Assembly: GCA_022827045.1 (NCBI GenBank)
Contig: JAJDTQ010000249.1
Span: forward strand, 1-15,000
Reading direction: 5' to 3'
Length of the DNA stretch: 15,000 nucleotides
Origin: Candidatus Binatia bacterium
GTDB taxonomy: Bacteria; Desulfobacterota_B; Binatia; UBA9968; JAJDTQ01
The translations under genes were made by a program, and so were the position numbers. The notes beneath the pieces are model-generated. The model was not told where the DNA came from, made no database searches, and worked only from the letters and a program-made list of their open reading frames with translations. Below are positions 12,948 to 15,000 of this stretch, piece by piece; within the stretch, counting starts at the first letter, position 1, and every line of letters begins with the position of its first letter.

Positions 12948-13552
12948 TGATGAGGGACAGGAAACGGGCACTCAGGGGTGCGATTCTAGCGAAACGGGAC
13001 TCTCTTTCCTTTGCCTTGGCTCGTGCCTGGGGAGAAAGCGTTCAGCGTTCCGCGCTGGCGCTTCCTGTCTATCTGGCCGCCGAGGCCCTCGCGCTCTACA
13101 GCCCACTGGGCAACGAGGTTGACACATCCGAGATAGGCCGGGTCGCCTTGGGGGCGGGAAAGCGCCTCTATTATCCGAAGGTGACGGACGGTTGTTCGAG
13201 TGTCGTTCGCGTGCGGTCCGAAGCCGAACTGGTTCCCGGCCGTTACGGAATCCTCGAGCCTGCCGGCGATCAGCCGTTGCCTCGCGGCGGTTCCAAGGGA
13301 CTGGCGGTGTTCGTTCCGGGCGTTGCCTTCGACCCCCGGGGAAACCGCCTGGGTCGCGGGACCGGTTGGTACGACCGGTTGCTGGCCGGTCTGGATGCCC
13401 GGGTGCCGAGAATTGCCTTGGCCTATGAATTCCAGGTGCTGGAGGAGGTGCCCGCGGAACAGGGGGACCTGCCCGTGCACATGATCGTGACGGAGAACCG
13501 GGTCATTTCGTGCGGTGAAGCGGGGGATTGTGCGGAGGCGGTTGGCGCATAG
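12938..13552 (+). CDS. fau: 5-formyltetrahydrofolate cyclo-ligase
   Basis: 204 aa cytosolic enzyme that converts 5-formyl-THF to 5,10-methenyl-THF using ATP. The nucleotide/folate-binding core is clear: VPGVAFD (126-132) and NRLGRGTGWYDR (136-147). The N-terminal basic stretch RDRKRALRGAILAKRDSL matches the family's K-x-xLRxxxxxxRxxL pattern, and YSPLGNEVDT (54-63) corresponds to the 'E.DT' motif. I chose ATG 12938 because AGGA (12927-12930) lies 7 nt upstream; TTG 12932 and ATG 12950 are in frame and possible. It follows the 6S RNA, as ygfA/fau does in E. coli, where it is co-transcribed with ssrS. The stop is TAG; rny begins 40 bp downstream. Codon use looks like its neighbours. Confidence 0.92.
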   Translation: MRSLMRDRKRALRGAILAKRDSLSFALARAWGESVQRSALALPVYLAAEALALYSPLGNEVDTSEIGRVALGAGKRLYYPKVTDGCSSVVRVRSEAELVPGRYGILEPAGDQPLPRGGSKGLAVFVPGVAFDPRGNRLGRGTGWYDRLLAGLDARVPRIALAYEFQVLEEVPAEQGDLPVHMIVTENRVISCGEAGDCAEAVGA

Positions 13553-13592
13553 ACCCTTACATCGTTCCGATGCTTCCGGGAGGTAGCTTGTT

Positions 13593-15000
13593 TTGGTTAC
13601 ATGGACATCATTAGTCGTGGGTCTGGTCGTGGGTTGTCTGCTGACGGTCGGGGTGTTTCTGATCCGGCGGAAGCAGCACCGGCTCCAGAGTGAGCTCGAT
13701 CGGAACACCGCTGAGCGTATCCTGGAGGAGGCGCGAAGGGAGGCCGGCGCGATCCGCCAGGATGCGGAGATCGAGGCGAAAGACGGGGTCCTCAAGGCGC
13801 GCGCCGAGTTCGAGGACGATATCCGGGAGACTCGGAAAGACCTCCAGTCCCTGGAGCGGCGGTTGCTGGCCCGGGAGGAGGTCCTGGACAAGCGGTTGGA
13901 GGGCCTGGAGAACAGGGAAACCGGGCTTTCCAATCGGGAGGGGGCCATTGAGAAGAAGGAGCAGGCGGTCGGCGAGAAGGAGATGGAGACGCAACGTCTC
14001 GTTGACGAAGCCAAGCAAAGGCTCGAGATCGTCGCCGGCATCAGCCGGGAGGAAGCGAAGAAGAGCCTGATGGAGGAGATGTTCGAGGAGGCGAGGTACG
14101 ATTCGGCCAAGCGCATCCGGGTCATGGAAGAGCAGGCAAGGGCGGAGGCCGATCGTGAGGCCAAGAAGATGATCGCGCTCGCCATCGCACGGCTGGCCGG
14201 CGACTTCGTGACCGAGCGCACCGTTTCGGTCGTGTCCCTCCCCAACGACGAGATGAAGGGTCGGATCATCGGCCGCGAGGGTCGCAACATTCGCGCGCTG
14301 GAGGCGGCCACCGGCATCGATCTCATCGTCGACGACACCCCCGAGTCCGTGATCATCTCGGGTCACAACCCCATCCGCCGCGAAATCGCCCGCATGTCCC
14401 TGGAAACGCTCATCTCCGACGGCCGCATCCATCCGGGGCGGATCGAGGAGGTGGTTCGCCGTTGCGAGCGGGAGATAGACGACGTCATCAAGGAAGCCGG
14501 ACAGAAGGCGGTGTTCGACGTCGGCGTCCATGGCATCCACCCCGAACTGGTGAAGCTCCTGGGGAGGCTGAAGTTCCGTTACAGTTACGCCCAGAACGTG
14601 CTGTTGCACTCCATCGAGATGGCGTTTATCTGCGGGAGCATGGCGGCCGAGCTTGGCCTCAACGAGAAGCAGGCCCGGCGGGCGGCGTTGTTGCACGACA
14701 TCGGCAAGGCCGTGGACCATGAGGTTGAAGGCTCACACGCCATCATCGGAGGTGAGTTGGCGAGGAAATACGGCGAGTCGCCGAAGATCGTCAACGCCAT
14801 CGCCGCTCATCATGAGGAGGTTCGGGCGGAGACCATACTGGCGCCGTTGGTGGATGCCGCCGATGCGCTGTCCGGGGCCCGTCCCGGAGCCCGTCGCGAA
14901 ATGCTCGAGACCTACGTGCGGCGGCTCGAGGAGCTGGAGAGGATCAGCAACTCCTTCAAGGGAGTCGAGAAATCCTATGCCGTGCAGGCCGGACGGGAGC
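13593..15000 (+). CDS. rny: Ribonuclease Y, 3' end beyond the window
   Basis: 469 codons visible of an expected ~520; the frame is open at the right edge. Order: N-terminal membrane anchor (about 4-24, SLVVGLVVGCLLTVGVFLI), long charged coiled coil (about 25-195), KH RNA-binding domain with GRIIGREGRN (223-232), then the HD phosphohydrolase domain with His368/Asp369 (LLHDIGKA) and AAHHEE (His406/His407). It is a membrane-associated endoribonuclease initiating mRNA decay. No ATG fits: the frame is closed by TAG at 13584-13586, and the first usable codon is TTG 13593, with GGGAGG (13578-13583) 9 nt upstream, so I take TTG. The ATG at 13601 is out of frame. It follows fau by 40 bp and is probably in the same transcript. 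The missing C-terminus contains the post-HD region. Confidence 0.95.
   Translation, partial: MVTWTSLVVGLVVGCLLTVGVFLIRRKQHRLQSELDRNTAERILEEARREAGAIRQDAEIEAKDGVLKARAEFEDDIRETRKDLQSLERRLLAREEVLDKRLEGLENRETGLSNREGAIEKKEQAVGEKEMETQRLVDEAKQRLEIVAGISREEAKKSLMEEMFEEARYDSAKRIRVMEEQARAEADREAKKMIALAIARLAGDFVTERTVSVVSLPNDEMKGRIIGREGRNIRALEAATGIDLIVDDTPESVIISGHNPIRREIARMSLETLISDGRIHPGRIEEVVRRCEREIDDVIKEAGQKAVFDVGVHGIHPELVKLLGRLKFRYSYAQNVLLHSIEMAFICGSMAAELGLNEKQARRAALLHDIGKAVDHEVEGSHAIIGGELARKYGESPKIVNAIAAHHEEVRAETILAPLVDAADALSGARPGARREMLETYVRRLEELERISNSFKGVEKSYAVQAGRE

Noticed and set aside
12986..14356. 456-codon open frame on the minus strand across fau and rny
   Set aside because: Overlaps two well-supported genes; the Ser/Arg-rich translation is an antisense artefact.
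1..15000. CRISPR arrays, tRNA/rRNA genes, insertion sequences, phage or toxin-antitoxin modules
   Set aside because: Looked for regularly spaced repeats, cloverleaf-like or ribosomal sequences and transposase or integrase motifs on both strands; none seen.

Overview
The window is a GC-rich (by eye about 60-65 %) bacterial chromosome segment made almost entirely of housekeeping genes. Gene content points to a proteobacterial lineage outside the gammaproteobacteria, most likely of the old 'Deltaproteobacteria' (Desulfobacterota/Myxococcota/Tectomicrobia-like). RNase Y and RNase G occur together, a zapB-like gene precedes zapA, 6S RNA sits between zapA and the 5-formyl-THF cyclo-ligase gene, smc is followed directly by ftsY, and phosphate control is a phoU-phoB-phoR cluster. 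This placement is inferred from gene content only; no marker gene was compared.

Layout. Positions 1-403 (+) hold the 3' end of a flavin-dependent halogenase-like gene that begins outside the window. A double-hairpin intergenic repeat (436-478) separates it from a convergent leftward block, which in transcription order is rng (RNase G), phoU, phoB, phoR, then pycB (a stand-alone pyruvate/oxaloacetate carboxyltransferase subunit with its own candidate promoter). phoU, phoB and phoR are tightly packed (4-bp gap, then a 23-bp overlap). The 145-bp spacer upstream of phoU carries Pho-box-like direct repeats and a perfect hairpin.

From 6490 rightwards everything is on the + strand. The rng/HNH divergent spacer holds back-to-back sigma70-type promoters. 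A small HNH endonuclease gene follows, then smc (own promoter, TTGACA-18-TAAAAT, and a leader with successive hairpins) and ftsY. A strong promoter overlapped by a perfect 12-7-12 AT-rich palindrome then drives a 75-aa coiled-coil ZapB-like gene and zapA. The 355-bp gap after zapA contains what I read as 6S RNA (ssrS), recognised by synteny plus a long interrupted rod structure. It is followed by fau (5-formyl-THF cyclo-ligase) and rny (RNase Y, TTG start), which runs off the right edge.

Functionally the right half groups chromosome segregation (SMC), membrane protein targeting (FtsY), Z-ring assembly (ZapA/ZapB-like), global transcription control (6S RNA), one-carbon metabolism (Fau) and mRNA turnover (RNase Y). 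The left half groups RNA processing (RNase G), phosphate signalling and anaplerotic carboxylation. I found no mobile element, CRISPR array, tRNA or rRNA. The least routine signals are the 6S RNA locus with its overlapping 3' hairpin, the palindrome over the zapB-like promoter, the smc leader hairpins and the Pho-box-like repeats.
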